Part shown: positions 1 through 4,810 of the stretch, in pieces
Layout of the letters: every line of letters starts with the position of its first letter
Numbering within the stretch: the stretch's first letter is position 1
Origin: a virus
Virus record (IMG/VR): IMGVR_UViG_3300034072_000820
Span: 1-23,732 of that record
DNA length: 23,732 bases
Reading direction: 5' to 3' (one strand)
Program-made: the position numbers and the translations under genes
The notes under the pieces: model-generated
Database searches by the model: none
What the model was told of the DNA's origin: nothing
The model's input: the letters and a program-made list of their open reading frames with translations, nothing else

Positions 1-1
1 C

Positions 2-244
2 GACCGATACCCCGAATACCAACCAGCCCTCAGTCAAGAGGAAGCTGAATCCCATCTTCGTCGAGGCATTGATGCGATGGCCCACCGGATTGAGCGGCTT
101 CGAGCGACCGGCAATGGCGTGGACCCAGTGGCAGCAGCAACAGCTTACCTTTCTCTCGACGCTGTTCTGCGAGCCGATCGACGAGCAGATGAGCCTGTTT
201 TGACCCGCCTCGCCACCCGCCCAACCGCAAGGAGTGCGCAGTAA
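2..244 (+). CDS. Hypothetical protein, C-terminal part (cut by window edge)
   Basis: An open frame enters from the left edge and runs 80 codons to TAA at 242-244. The visible part is charged and mostly helical, with an Arg/Glu/Ala-rich middle (AMAHRIERLRATGNG) and an Ala-rich stretch (VDPVAAATAYLSLDAVL). I recognise no family. The stop shares its last A with the ATG of the next gene (TAATG), which supports it being a translated member of the rightward early operon. The true start lies outside the window. Confidence 0.6.
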   Translation, partial: DRYPEYQPALSQEEAESHLRRGIDAMAHRIERLRATGNGVDPVAAATAYLSLDAVLRADRRADEPVLTRLATRPTARSAQ

Positions 245-477
245 TGGCTTTTGCTGATTATCACATTTGCGACCACTGCGGCGAACGCAAGACGTTCTAT
301 GACGCAGACCACAACACCGATTGGGATGCAGCCCAAGGCGAATGGGTCTATGACAGTATTCCATCGAGCGGTGGCGTGCCGGGGCTGCCCGGTTATCGGG
401 TTTATGCCCTGTGCCGGGAATGCTCCAAGACGCACAAAATTGTCATCGTCCCGCAGATCGAGGAACCCACCCAATGA
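244..477 (+). CDS. Small Cys-pair (putative zinc-binding) protein, 77 aa
   Basis: The ATG at 244 overlaps the preceding stop by one base and has AAGGAGTG just upstream as ribosome-binding site. The 77-residue product has two CxxC pairs, C9/C12 (CDHC) near the N-terminus and C57/C60 (CREC) near the C-terminus, with an acidic, aromatic segment between. This spacing fits a single four-cysteine zinc site, but no named family is evident. It may be a small nucleic-acid or protein-binding accessory factor; that is only inferred from the metal site. Its end overlaps the next gene by ATGA. Confidence 0.75.
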   Translation: MAFADYHICDHCGERKTFYDADHNTDWDAAQGEWVYDSIPSSGGVPGLPGYRVYALCRECSKTHKIVIVPQIEEPTQ

Positions 478-683
478 CCGCCCCGAGTGAACGGGCTGCC
501 GTGGTGCGGTGGCACCGTGCGGAGAGCAAGCGGATGCACGAGCTATGCTTGCAGGAAAGCGCCAACCCCGAGGGCAACGACGAGCTGATCATTGCCTACA
601 GCCAGGCGACGGCTTTCCACGCGAATGCTGCGAACGCCATCGAGCGCGGCGAGCATATCAGAAAGGACGAAGGACATGAGTGA
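474..683 (+). CDS. Hypothetical protein, 69 aa
   Basis: The start at 474 is chosen because the ATG overlaps the TGA of the upstream gene (ATGA), the usual arrangement in this operon; an earlier start would run far into that gene. The product is short, soluble and probably helical, rich in Ala, Glu, His and Arg (for example AAVVRWHRAESKRMHELCL, then QATAFHANAANAIERGEHI). There is no signal peptide or membrane segment. I do not recognise a family. It ends inside the start region of the next gene (8-nt overlap). Confidence 0.65.
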   Translation: MTAPSERAAVVRWHRAESKRMHELCLQESANPEGNDELIIAYSQATAFHANAANAIERGEHIRKDEGHE

Positions 684-1026
684 CGCAGTAATCACCAAGG
701 CAGACATCATGCGGGAGGTCGAGCGCGCCAAGCAGGCCTGTCCGACTTGTCATCGGCGATGGCGGCATGACACTGAGAAAGCCGTTCTGATCGGCCAGAC
801 GCTGGACGCAGAAGAACGCATCGCCACCCTAGAAGCGCAGTTGGCGGAGGCGAGGATGCCAGTGCCGACAAAAGCGCCGTTCGTGATGGAATGCGTCAAT
901 TGTGGGCAGTGGGAACTCCGCCTGCGTTTCGGGCCTGACGAGGAGGCCTGCGATAACATGCGGACAATGGCCGACTGGCTCCGCGCCACCCTCTCCAAGA
1001 TCGGAGGCGGCGATGGAAACGGGTGA
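676..1026 (+). CDS. Cys-pair protein with short coiled coil, 116 aa
   Basis: The ATG at 676 has AAGGA about 8 nt upstream (AAGGACGAAGGACATG) and overlaps the previous gene by 8 nt. The product has one CxxC pair at C22/C25 (CPTC) and another at C73/C76 (CVNC), separated by a heptad-like, Glu/Ala-rich helix at about residues 40-60 (LDAEERIATLEAQLAEAR). A zinc-stabilised dimer or a single cross-chain zinc site is plausible. The C-terminus is helical (MRTMADWLRATLSKI) and ends in a Gly-rich tail. The function is unknown. Confidence 0.7.
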   Translation: MSDAVITKADIMREVERAKQACPTCHRRWRHDTEKAVLIGQTLDAEERIATLEAQLAEARMPVPTKAPFVMECVNCGQWELRLRFGPDEEACDNMRTMADWLRATLSKIGGGDGNG

Positions 1027-1225
1027 ACAGATGGCCCGCGCTATCAGCGAGGCATTTTACGGCTATGACGTAATCAGCGAGTTCCCGCCTCGTGCATACG
1101 CGGATGAATCGCGCATCAGCAAGGTGATGAAGGTTGTTCAAGCGCTGGCACCTTTGACCACCCTGCAAGCCACCGCCGCGCTCGCAGCCGCAGCAGATCA
1201 CATGGAGGCGGGTGATGCAAACTGA
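1013..1225 (+). CDS. Hypothetical protein, 70 aa
   Basis: The ATG at 1013 is preceded by GGAGG and overlaps the upstream gene by 14 nt, fitting the compressed operon. The 70-aa product begins METGEQMARAISEAFYGYD and has an Ala-rich helical second half (ATAALAAAADHMEAGDAN). No signal peptide, membrane segment or catalytic motif is seen. I do not recognise the family. Confidence 0.65.
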   Translation: METGEQMARAISEAFYGYDVISEFPPRAYADESRISKVMKVVQALAPLTTLQATAALAAAADHMEAGDAN

Positions 1226-1496
1226 CGAGATAGACCGGGTGATTGCGGGGCTGACGAAGGCGCAGCGGGATGCGATCCTATTCATTGGAAACGGCCCATA
1301 CGAGCATGGCATTTCGCTGTTTGCGACGTTCTGGCACCGGCCCGAAAACAAGGGGTTGTTGCAGGTAATCCGTCACGATTTGGGACTGACAGAGACAACG
1401 CCGTTCACTGGCAGCGGCATTGTCGAACGCCTGACCCCGCTCGGCCTTGCCATCCGCAACCGCCTCAAGGAACTGGAGACACGCGATGCAGGATGA
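1215..1496 (+). CDS. Hypothetical protein, 93 aa
   Basis: A GTG (1212) and an ATG (1215) lie side by side. ATG is preferred because GGAGG at 1204-1208 is then 6 nt away rather than 3. The product starts MQTDEIDRVIAGLTKAQRDA and resembles small phage proteins that may have a winged-helix-like fold (LTKAQRDAILFI, then TPLGLAIRNRLKEL near the end). A DNA-binding role is speculation. The gene overlaps both neighbours (11 nt on each side), so translation is probably coupled. Confidence 0.7.
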   Translation: MQTDEIDRVIAGLTKAQRDAILFIGNGPYEHGISLFATFWHRPENKGLLQVIRHDLGLTETTPFTGSGIVERLTPLGLAIRNRLKELETRDAG

Positions 1497-1893
1497 GAAG
1501 CGGACCTATGACGAAAACCTGGTTGAGGATGCGTTTCTGGCGCTGATGAACGCGCGGGATCGCGAATTGAGCCTGCCGCTAAACGCATGGGCCGAGCGCA
1601 ACTTGCTCAAACGCCGGATCGCATTTCTTGTCGGCTATCTGGCCGATGAAATCGTGACCCGCGAGGTAGCGGCGCAGAAGGAGAGGGATGCGGATGGAAT
1701 GGTAATGGTGCCGATCGAGCCGACCGAGGCCATGCTTGAAGCCGTTGTGCCATTCCCCGAGCATCTGTTCGCCGATGGCAAGCGTGGCGCGGATTACCGC
1801 AAGGACATGGAAATCGCAGTTATGGTGGATCGAGCCGCGTTCGTTAGCCAGTATCGGAAAGCCATCGCCGCAGCTATCAGGAGTGCAGGATGA
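1486..1893 (+). CDS. Hypothetical protein with C-terminal VPxxPTxxML-type domain, 135 aa
   Basis: The ATG at 1486 (MQDEKRTYDENLVEDAF) is chosen over an upstream start because it gives the 11-nt overlap typical here and a GGAGAC-type site upstream. The N-terminal 60 residues are helical. The second half starts with DGMVMVPIEPTEAMLEA (about residues 69-85) and ends with a helix containing YRKAIAAAIRSAG. I have seen such 'VPxEPTxxML ... Y(R/A)xMI' segments in many small phage proteins of unknown role. The late-region gene at 21971-22252 ends with a similar layout, suggesting a shared module. There is no catalytic motif. Confidence 0.75.
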   Translation: MQDEKRTYDENLVEDAFLALMNARDRELSLPLNAWAERNLLKRRIAFLVGYLADEIVTREVAAQKERDADGMVMVPIEPTEAMLEAVVPFPEHLFADGKRGADYRKDMEIAVMVDRAAFVSQYRKAIAAAIRSAG

Positions 1894-2120
1894 CCCCCGA
1901 CAAGCCATGGCGCGCATCACGCTGGTCACGCAACCTTTACTTGGGGATTGCGGTTTCAGGCGTGGCGGCAGACATCATACTCTCGCCGGGCCATGCAGGA
2001 GCTATGTGGGCCTTGGTTTGGACAATGATGATATTGGCGGTGATAGAAGACAAGCACGCCAGAACGATGGATGCGTTGATGGCGCTTGCCAATGCGATGG
2101 ATGAAAGGTCCGGCAGATGA
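1890..2120 (+). CDS. Small membrane protein, 76 aa
   Basis: The ATG overlaps the upstream TGA (ATGA at 1890-1893). After a basic N-terminus (MTPDKPWRASRWSRN) come two hydrophobic stretches, about residues 16-31 (LYLGIAVSGVAADIIL) and 38-51 (AMWALVWTMMILAV), then a charged helical tail. This predicts a two-span inner-membrane protein. It is immediately followed by another tiny membrane protein, so the pair may act together. Holin-like or exclusion functions are possible but nothing here decides it. Confidence 0.7.
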   Translation: MTPDKPWRASRWSRNLYLGIAVSGVAADIILSPGHAGAMWALVWTMMILAVIEDKHARTMDALMALANAMDERSGR

Positions 2121-2263
2121 CCGACGATAAGTTCAATCGTATATATCAAAAGCTGGCCAAGAGCGGTGATTTTCAACAGACTACATATCACATATGGGCG
2201 GCGGCGGCTTTTACATTTTTCACCTTAATCGGCGGCGCGTGGCTTTTGGGAGCGTGGCGATGA
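2117..2263 (+). CDS. Tiny single-span membrane protein, 48 aa
   Basis: ATG at 2117 overlaps the preceding TGA (ATGA) and the frame runs 48 codons to TGA at 2261-2263, where the next gene again starts by ATGA overlap. The N-terminal 27 residues are polar (MTDDKFNRIYQKLAKSGDF), followed by one hydrophobic span of about 20 residues (AAAAFTFFTLIGGAWLLGAW). The local sequence is more AT-rich than its neighbours. The stop/start couplings at both ends are the main argument for it being real. Its function is unknown. Confidence 0.65.
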   Translation: MTDDKFNRIYQKLAKSGDFQQTTYHIWAAAAFTFFTLIGGAWLLGAWR

Positions 2264-2469
2264 CCCCCGACAGGATGCTACTGGAAGCCTGCGACGACGC
2301 GCTCAAGGCCCTACGCCTGTGCAAGACGACCATGAACGCCACGCCCGAACAATTCCAGGCTGTAGCGCCACAATGCGTCGTCATGATCCAGACGCATATC
2401 GACCAGCTCGAAACTGCTGTTGATCGGGCTATCAGTGCGGCGATGGATGCAGAAGGGGATGCGTCGTGA
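2260..2469 (+). CDS. Hypothetical protein, 69 aa
   Basis: The start at 2260 is set by ATGA overlap with the preceding tiny gene. The product (MTPDRMLLEACDDALKALRL...) is a soluble, all-helical small protein with Cys at about 11, 19 and 37, probably two helices. No family is recognised. It is the last rightward gene of this block and faces the leftward genes that end at 2485, leaving only 15 nt between; I see no clear terminator hairpin there. Confidence 0.65.
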   Translation: MTPDRMLLEACDDALKALRLCKTTMNATPEQFQAVAPQCVVMIQTHIDQLETAVDRAISAAMDAEGDAS

Positions 2470-2484
2470 CGCTCTGCCTCTAAA

Positions 2485-2703
2485 TCACTCTGGCCGCTCA
2501 GGCGCACATTCTGGAAAATCGCAAAATGCTGACGGATTCGCAGGCACTGGGCGAGAGCGCAGCCAGGCATTGGCCGCCCCAGCCGCCAGAAATGCCAGAG
2601 CCACCGCCGCAGTGATCGCCGCCGGTCGCCAGCCTGGGCGATAGGGCGGGTTGAGGGCGCGCAGGCCGGTGTAGAGCAACGCGGCGAGGGATATCCAGAT
2701 CAG
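2485..2703 (-). CDS. Possible small membrane protein without an ATG, in frame after an amber stop
   Basis: This leftward frame is open from the TAG at 2707-2709 to TGA at 2485-2487. It encodes a hydrophobic segment (LIWISLAALLYTGL), a loop (NPPYRPGWRP), a second span (AAITAAVALAFLAAGAANAWL) and a Pro-rich tail with two Cys. It looks like a real two-span protein, but no ATG or GTG is available before the first span. CTG at 2703 (just downstream of GGGGA) or TTG at 2679 would have to serve. It is in the same frame as the upstream gene, separated only by TAG and one codon, so readthrough or a recently broken longer gene are alternatives. Confidence 0.4.
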   Translation of the reverse strand: MIWISLAALLYTGLRALNPPYRPGWRPAAITAAVALAFLAAGAANAWLRSRPVPANPSAFCDFPECAPERPE

Positions 2704-2706
2704 GGG

Positions 2707-2910
2707 CTATTCCCCAAAGGCGTCCCGCATAATGGCTTCCAGCACTTCACCTTCAAGGCCCGGTATAGCCGCCAGTACGCACCCAACCTCGATCTGCAGC
2801 AGCGCGGCCGTATCTTCGTCTAGGCGTCCCTTGGCAGCGGAAATCGTCGCGATCACCACATCCAGCGGCAGCGTTATTGCCGCGAGCTCTAGGTCAGCGC
2901 GGAGGGGCAT
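2707..2910 (-). CDS. Hypothetical acidic helical protein, 67 aa
   Basis: The ATG at 2910 overlaps the TAA of the upstream gene by one base (TAATG), which fixes the start; longer in-frame extensions run into the upstream gene. The product (MPLRADLELAAITLPLDVVI...) is short and helical with an acidic C-terminal half (LEGEVLEAIMRDAFGE). There is no signal peptide. It ends in TAG, after which the same frame continues with a hydrophobic reading frame. No family is recognised. It is the fourth gene of the leftward run headed by the RHH regulator. Confidence 0.6.
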   Translation of the reverse strand: MPLRADLELAAITLPLDVVIATISAAKGRLDEDTAALLQIEVGCVLAAIPGLEGEVLEAIMRDAFGE

Positions 2911-3236
2911 TATTGGCGACGGTTGCGCAAGATGAAGGCAATGATCTGCTGTCGCTTGGTCGCAATGCGCTCTTGGAATATCTGCTCTATCCCAGGGTCG
3001 TTGCGAGACAGGCCCATTGCCATTCCCTCGTACTGCAACTCGGTGCGAGCTGCTGCTAGTTGCGGCTGACACATGCCCATCGCGCCTTCAGCAACGACCA
3101 TGGCGGAGTCGGAGCCGCTGTCGAGATCCATGGCCCACCGTTGCAAGCATTGATCCCACGCATCATTTGCAGGACCAATGGCGCTGGCCGGGCTGGCGGC
3201 GATGATCAGTAGACCAACGACCAAAACCAGACGCAT
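2910..3236 (-). CDS. Secreted/periplasmic small protein with signal peptide, 108 aa
   Basis: The ATG at 3236 has a strong site, GGAGG, 7 nt upstream. The N-terminus is a classic Sec signal peptide: MR, hydrophobic core LVLVVGLLIIAA, and an AxA site (SPASA, about residues 15-19). The mature part (about 89 aa) contains two Cys (WDQCLQRW and GMCQPQ) that could form a disulfide and ends in a basic helix. This places it in the periplasm. With neighbouring membrane proteins it might be a cell-surface or exclusion factor; that is context only and I recognise no family. Confidence 0.75.
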   Translation of the reverse strand: MRLVLVVGLLIIAASPASAIGPANDAWDQCLQRWAMDLDSGSDSAMVVAEGAMGMCQPQLAAARTELQYEGMAMGLSRNDPGIEQIFQERIATKRQQIIAFILRNRRQ

Positions 3237-3246
3237 AACCCACCTC

Positions 3247-3495
3247 CTAAATCGGCCAGCGACCGTACCGAAGCCACCAGGAAACCGACTCGACAAACCA
3301 GATTAGAAACAGGCTGATCAAGCCAAGGGGCACCCAAAATGTAAATACCAGAAGGTTCGCCGCTTCTTCTCGATCCTTGATGGATAGAGACCCTCGATCT
3401 TTGATCCGTCGGAAGAGCACCGCAAAGAAAACGAAACACACCCAAACGCCACCCATTCGCAGCAACAAATCAGCGTTCTGAGTAAACTCCTGCAT
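3247..3495 (-). CDS. Small two-span membrane protein, 82 aa
   Basis: The ATG at 3495 lies 6 nt after the stop of the RHH gene. The product has a hydrophobic segment at about residues 14-28 (MGGVWVCFVFFAVLF), a basic loop (RRIKDRGSLSIKDREE) and a second span at about 48-66 (LVFTFWVPLGLISLFLIWFV). It ends in an aromatic, basic tail (WWLRYGRWPI). It is predicted to be an inner-membrane protein. The ribosome-binding site is weak, so it probably depends on coupling to the upstream gene. The function is unknown. Confidence 0.7.
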   Translation of the reverse strand: MQEFTQNADLLLRMGGVWVCFVFFAVLFRRIKDRGSLSIKDREEAANLLVFTFWVPLGLISLFLIWFVESVSWWLRYGRWPI

Positions 3496-3501
3496 ATAGG
3501 G

Positions 3502-3705
3502 CTATTTTTCTCGATCCGCAGGCTTCGCCACGCTCAGTGCATACTCGACAAGATGCCTGATCGCCTCTGATCTCGTAAGGTTGGCGGATGCGGCGTAGGC
3601 GTCCACGGACTCTCTCAACTCCCCACCCAGCCGGAAGCTGACATGGGGGTCTTTGCCGGTCGCCGGTCGCCCGCGTTTTTTGGGTATCACCTTTTTATTT
3701 GACAT
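3502..3705 (-). CDS. Ribbon-helix-helix DNA-binding regulator, 67 aa
   Basis: The start at 3705 (MSNKKVIPKKRGRPATGKD) gives a compact 67-aa protein. Residues 9-14 (KKRGRP) resemble an AT-hook-type basic tail. Residues 21-26 (HVSFRL) fit the DNA-contacting beta strand of an RHH protein, followed by helix A (about 28-39) and helix B (about 43-56, TRSEAIRHLVEYAL). RHH proteins act as dimers on short repeats; P22 Arc and Mnt belong to this fold. The gene is divergent from the antirepressor operon, and its start codon overlaps that operon's -35 box. It therefore probably represses the Rha operon and perhaps itself. The ribosome-binding site is weak. Confidence 0.8.
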   Translation of the reverse strand: MSNKKVIPKKRGRPATGKDPHVSFRLGGELRESVDAYAASANLTRSEAIRHLVEYALSVAKPADREK

Positions 3706-3727
3706 GGCGATTTGGGTGTCACATAAA
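3699..3727 (+). promoter_or_regulatory. Sigma70-type promoter for the rightward Rha operon
   Basis: A perfect -35 TTGACA (3699-3704) is followed after 17 bp by CATAAA (3722-3727), a 4/6 match to TATAAT. The predicted start is near 3734, giving a leader of about 60 nt before the first gene at 3797. The -35 box covers the ATG of the divergent RHH gene (3703-3705). A leftward promoter for the RHH gene is less clear; TTGCAA at 3753-3748 with a weak -10 at about 3728-3723 is possible. Confidence 0.6.
3700..3721. promoter_or_regulatory. Candidate operator: TGACA-N12-TGTCA inverted repeat
   Basis: TGACA (3700-3704) and TGTCA (3717-3721) form an inverted pair that can be read as TnTGACA ... TGTCAnA. 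One arm lies in the -35 box and the other abuts the -10 box of the rightward promoter, where a bound dimer or tetramer would block RNA polymerase. The adjacent RHH gene is the obvious candidate binder. Short half-sites of this kind are usual for RHH operators, but the assignment is inference. Confidence 0.4.
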
Positions 3728-3731
3728 AAGC

Positions 3732-3767
3732 GGGCCATGGCAAGAGGTTGCAACTCTTCCACGGCCC
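3732..3767. repeat. 36-bp imperfect inverted repeat at the predicted transcript start
   Basis: The left arm GGGCCATGGCAAGAG (3732-3746) and right arm CTCTTCCACGGCCC (3754-3767) pair over 13 positions with one mismatch and one bulged base around a GTTGCAA loop. In the rightward transcript it would sit at the extreme 5' end. It could be a 5' mRNA-stabilising stem, a protein-binding site or part of the operator. It has no U-run and is not a normal terminator for either strand. Confidence 0.65.
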
Positions 3768-3796
3768 TAACCAACCCGTTCCCGAGGAGAACGAAG

Positions 3797-4075
3797 ATGG
3801 CTGCTGACGCCGCTACCACAACTGCGCTCGCGTTTCACGACTCTCTTTTGGCCATGGCCGGTGTCGCCCAGGACGATGATGCCTGCGACATCCTGATCGA
3901 AGCGGCTTCCGTTTCGCTCGATACCGCGCTCAGATCGCCCGCCAGACACATTGACGACGTCCGCATGAAGCTCGCCGCGATTATGCGCGATGCCGAGTGT
4001 GGCTTTGTCGAGGTCGAGGGGCTGGCCTGCATCGCCCGCGATCTCGACATGCTGACGGGGAGGGCGGTCCAGTGA
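3797..4075 (+). CDS. Hypothetical helical protein, first gene of the Rha operon, 92 aa
   Basis: ATG at 3797 has GAGGAGA at 3784-3790, a good ribosome-binding site; earlier in-frame starts would lie upstream of the predicted transcript start. The product (MAADAATTTALAFHDSLLAM...) is all-helical and Ala-rich with acidic patches (QDDDACDILIEAA, then FVEVEGLACIARDLDML) and has no membrane segment. Its stop overlaps the GTG of the Rha gene (GTGA), so the two are translationally coupled. I know no function for it; it may modulate the regulator encoded next to it. Confidence 0.7.
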   Translation: MAADAATTTALAFHDSLLAMAGVAQDDDACDILIEAASVSLDTALRSPARHIDDVRMKLAAIMRDAECGFVEVEGLACIARDLDMLTGRAVQ

Positions 4076-4503
4076 ACGCGCTCACCCAAGTCGACCCGCA
4101 CGGTGTTCAGACCATGAGCAGCCGCGAGATTGCCGAGCTGACCGGCAAACAGCATGGGCACGTGATGCGGGACATCCGCGAAATGCTGGCCCAATTGCAT
4201 GGCGAAGAGGGGGTATCCAAATTTGGAGACACCCATCGGAACGCCCAGAACGGCCAGAACTACCCGATCTTCAATCTGCCCAAGCGCGAAACTCTGATCC
4301 TCGTTTCCGGGTATAATCTGGAAATGCGCGCTCGCATCATTGACCGGTGGCAGGAGCTTGAAGCAGCGGCGCAGCCGATTGACCCCATGAAGGCGCTCAA
4401 CGACCCGGTCGCCATGCGCGGCCAGCAGCAGGACAGACAGCACCATAAGCCACCGTGCGTTAGGAAGGCTCTCTCGGGCGCTGGGGGGCAGGTCATCCAT
4501 TGA
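4072..4503 (+). CDS. Rha-family phage antirepressor-like regulator, atypical short C-terminus, 143 aa
   Basis: The start is GTG at 4072, overlapping the upstream TGA (GTGA) with GGGGAGGG 7 nt before it. Residues about 12-97 match the pRha domain: TMSSREIAELTGKQHGHVMR at the start, then YPIFNLPKRETLILVSGYN and MRARIIDRWQELE. Rha proteins are phage regulators or antirepressors; the phage P22-type role is to lift prophage repression. Many relatives continue after DPMKALNDPVAMRG into a helical C-terminal antirepressor domain. Here the sequence changes at about residue 117 to a basic Gln/His/Pro-rich tail of 26 residues. This suggests the C-terminal domain was lost by recombination near 4423. It ends 11 nt inside the convergent zinc-ribbon gene. 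Confidence 0.8.
   Translation: MNALTQVDPHGVQTMSSREIAELTGKQHGHVMRDIREMLAQLHGEEGVSKFGDTHRNAQNGQNYPIFNLPKRETLILVSGYNLEMRARIIDRWQELEAAAQPIDPMKALNDPVAMRGQQQDRQHHKPPCVRKALSGAGGQVIH
4423..4500 (-). pseudogene. Possible N-terminal remnant of a leftward membrane-protein gene
   Basis: On the minus strand an ATG at 4500 lies just inside the end of the zinc-ribbon gene (8-nt overlap). It reads MDDLPPSARESLPNARWLMV then LSVLLLAA before entering sequence that is the Rha gene on the other strand. A short cytoplasmic head plus one hydrophobic span at this point, directly after endolysin and zinc-ribbon genes, would suit an inner-membrane spanin or similar lysis gene. Its body appears replaced by the Rha module. 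A second ATG at 4496 (ATGA overlap) is an alternative start in another frame. The call is speculative. Confidence 0.25.
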
Positions 4504-4810
4504 ACAGCGTGTCCGTCTGGTCAGTGCCGCACAACATGCAACGCAGGACGCTCAAGCCATCGCTGGCGCGGCGGTATGCGATCAGCGCCTCCGACCCGCA
4601 CTTGCACGTCAGAACCGCATCGCCAGTCTTTGGCCCGAAAAGATGCTTCACGACGCCTTTGGGAAGGCCGCATGAAGGGCAATCAAGGCTGTGCGTATCC
4701 CCGATGGGACCGACGCCCACCCATTCGTGACGGCAATGCAAACAGACGCAGGGACCAGACCAGTGAGGCTGGTTCTCTTGCTTCCACTGGCTTAGACTGA
4801 CAACGCTCAT
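4493..4810 (-). CDS. Cys-rich zinc-ribbon protein, 105 aa
   Basis: ATG at 4810 overlaps the endolysin stop (TAATG) and has GGAGCAAGG upstream; another ATG at 4825 would overlap the endolysin further. The product carries nine cysteines in four clusters: C21/C23/C26, C44/C47 (CPSC), C69/C71 (CKC) and C91/C94 (CMLC). This predicts two zinc-ribbon sites, roughly residues 21-47 and 69-94. Such proteins bind nucleic acid or protein. Its place directly after the endolysin makes it a late gene, but its role is not known. It converges on, and overlaps by 11 nt, the Rha gene. Confidence 0.75.
   Translation of the reverse strand: MSVVSLSQWKQENQPHWSGPCVCLHCRHEWVGVGPIGDTHSLDCPSCGLPKGVVKHLFGPKTGDAVLTCKCGSEALIAYRRASDGLSVLRCMLCGTDQTDTLFNG

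Noticed and set aside
2463-2490. Bidirectional terminator between the converging rightward and leftward genes
   Set aside because: No stem of useful length and no T-run on either strand in the 15-nt gap or its flanks.
3835-4500. A full 221-codon leftward gene starting MDDLPPSAR
   Set aside because: Beyond about residue 27 it is antisense to the well-supported Rha domain and its upstream gene; only the N-terminal part is kept as a possible remnant.
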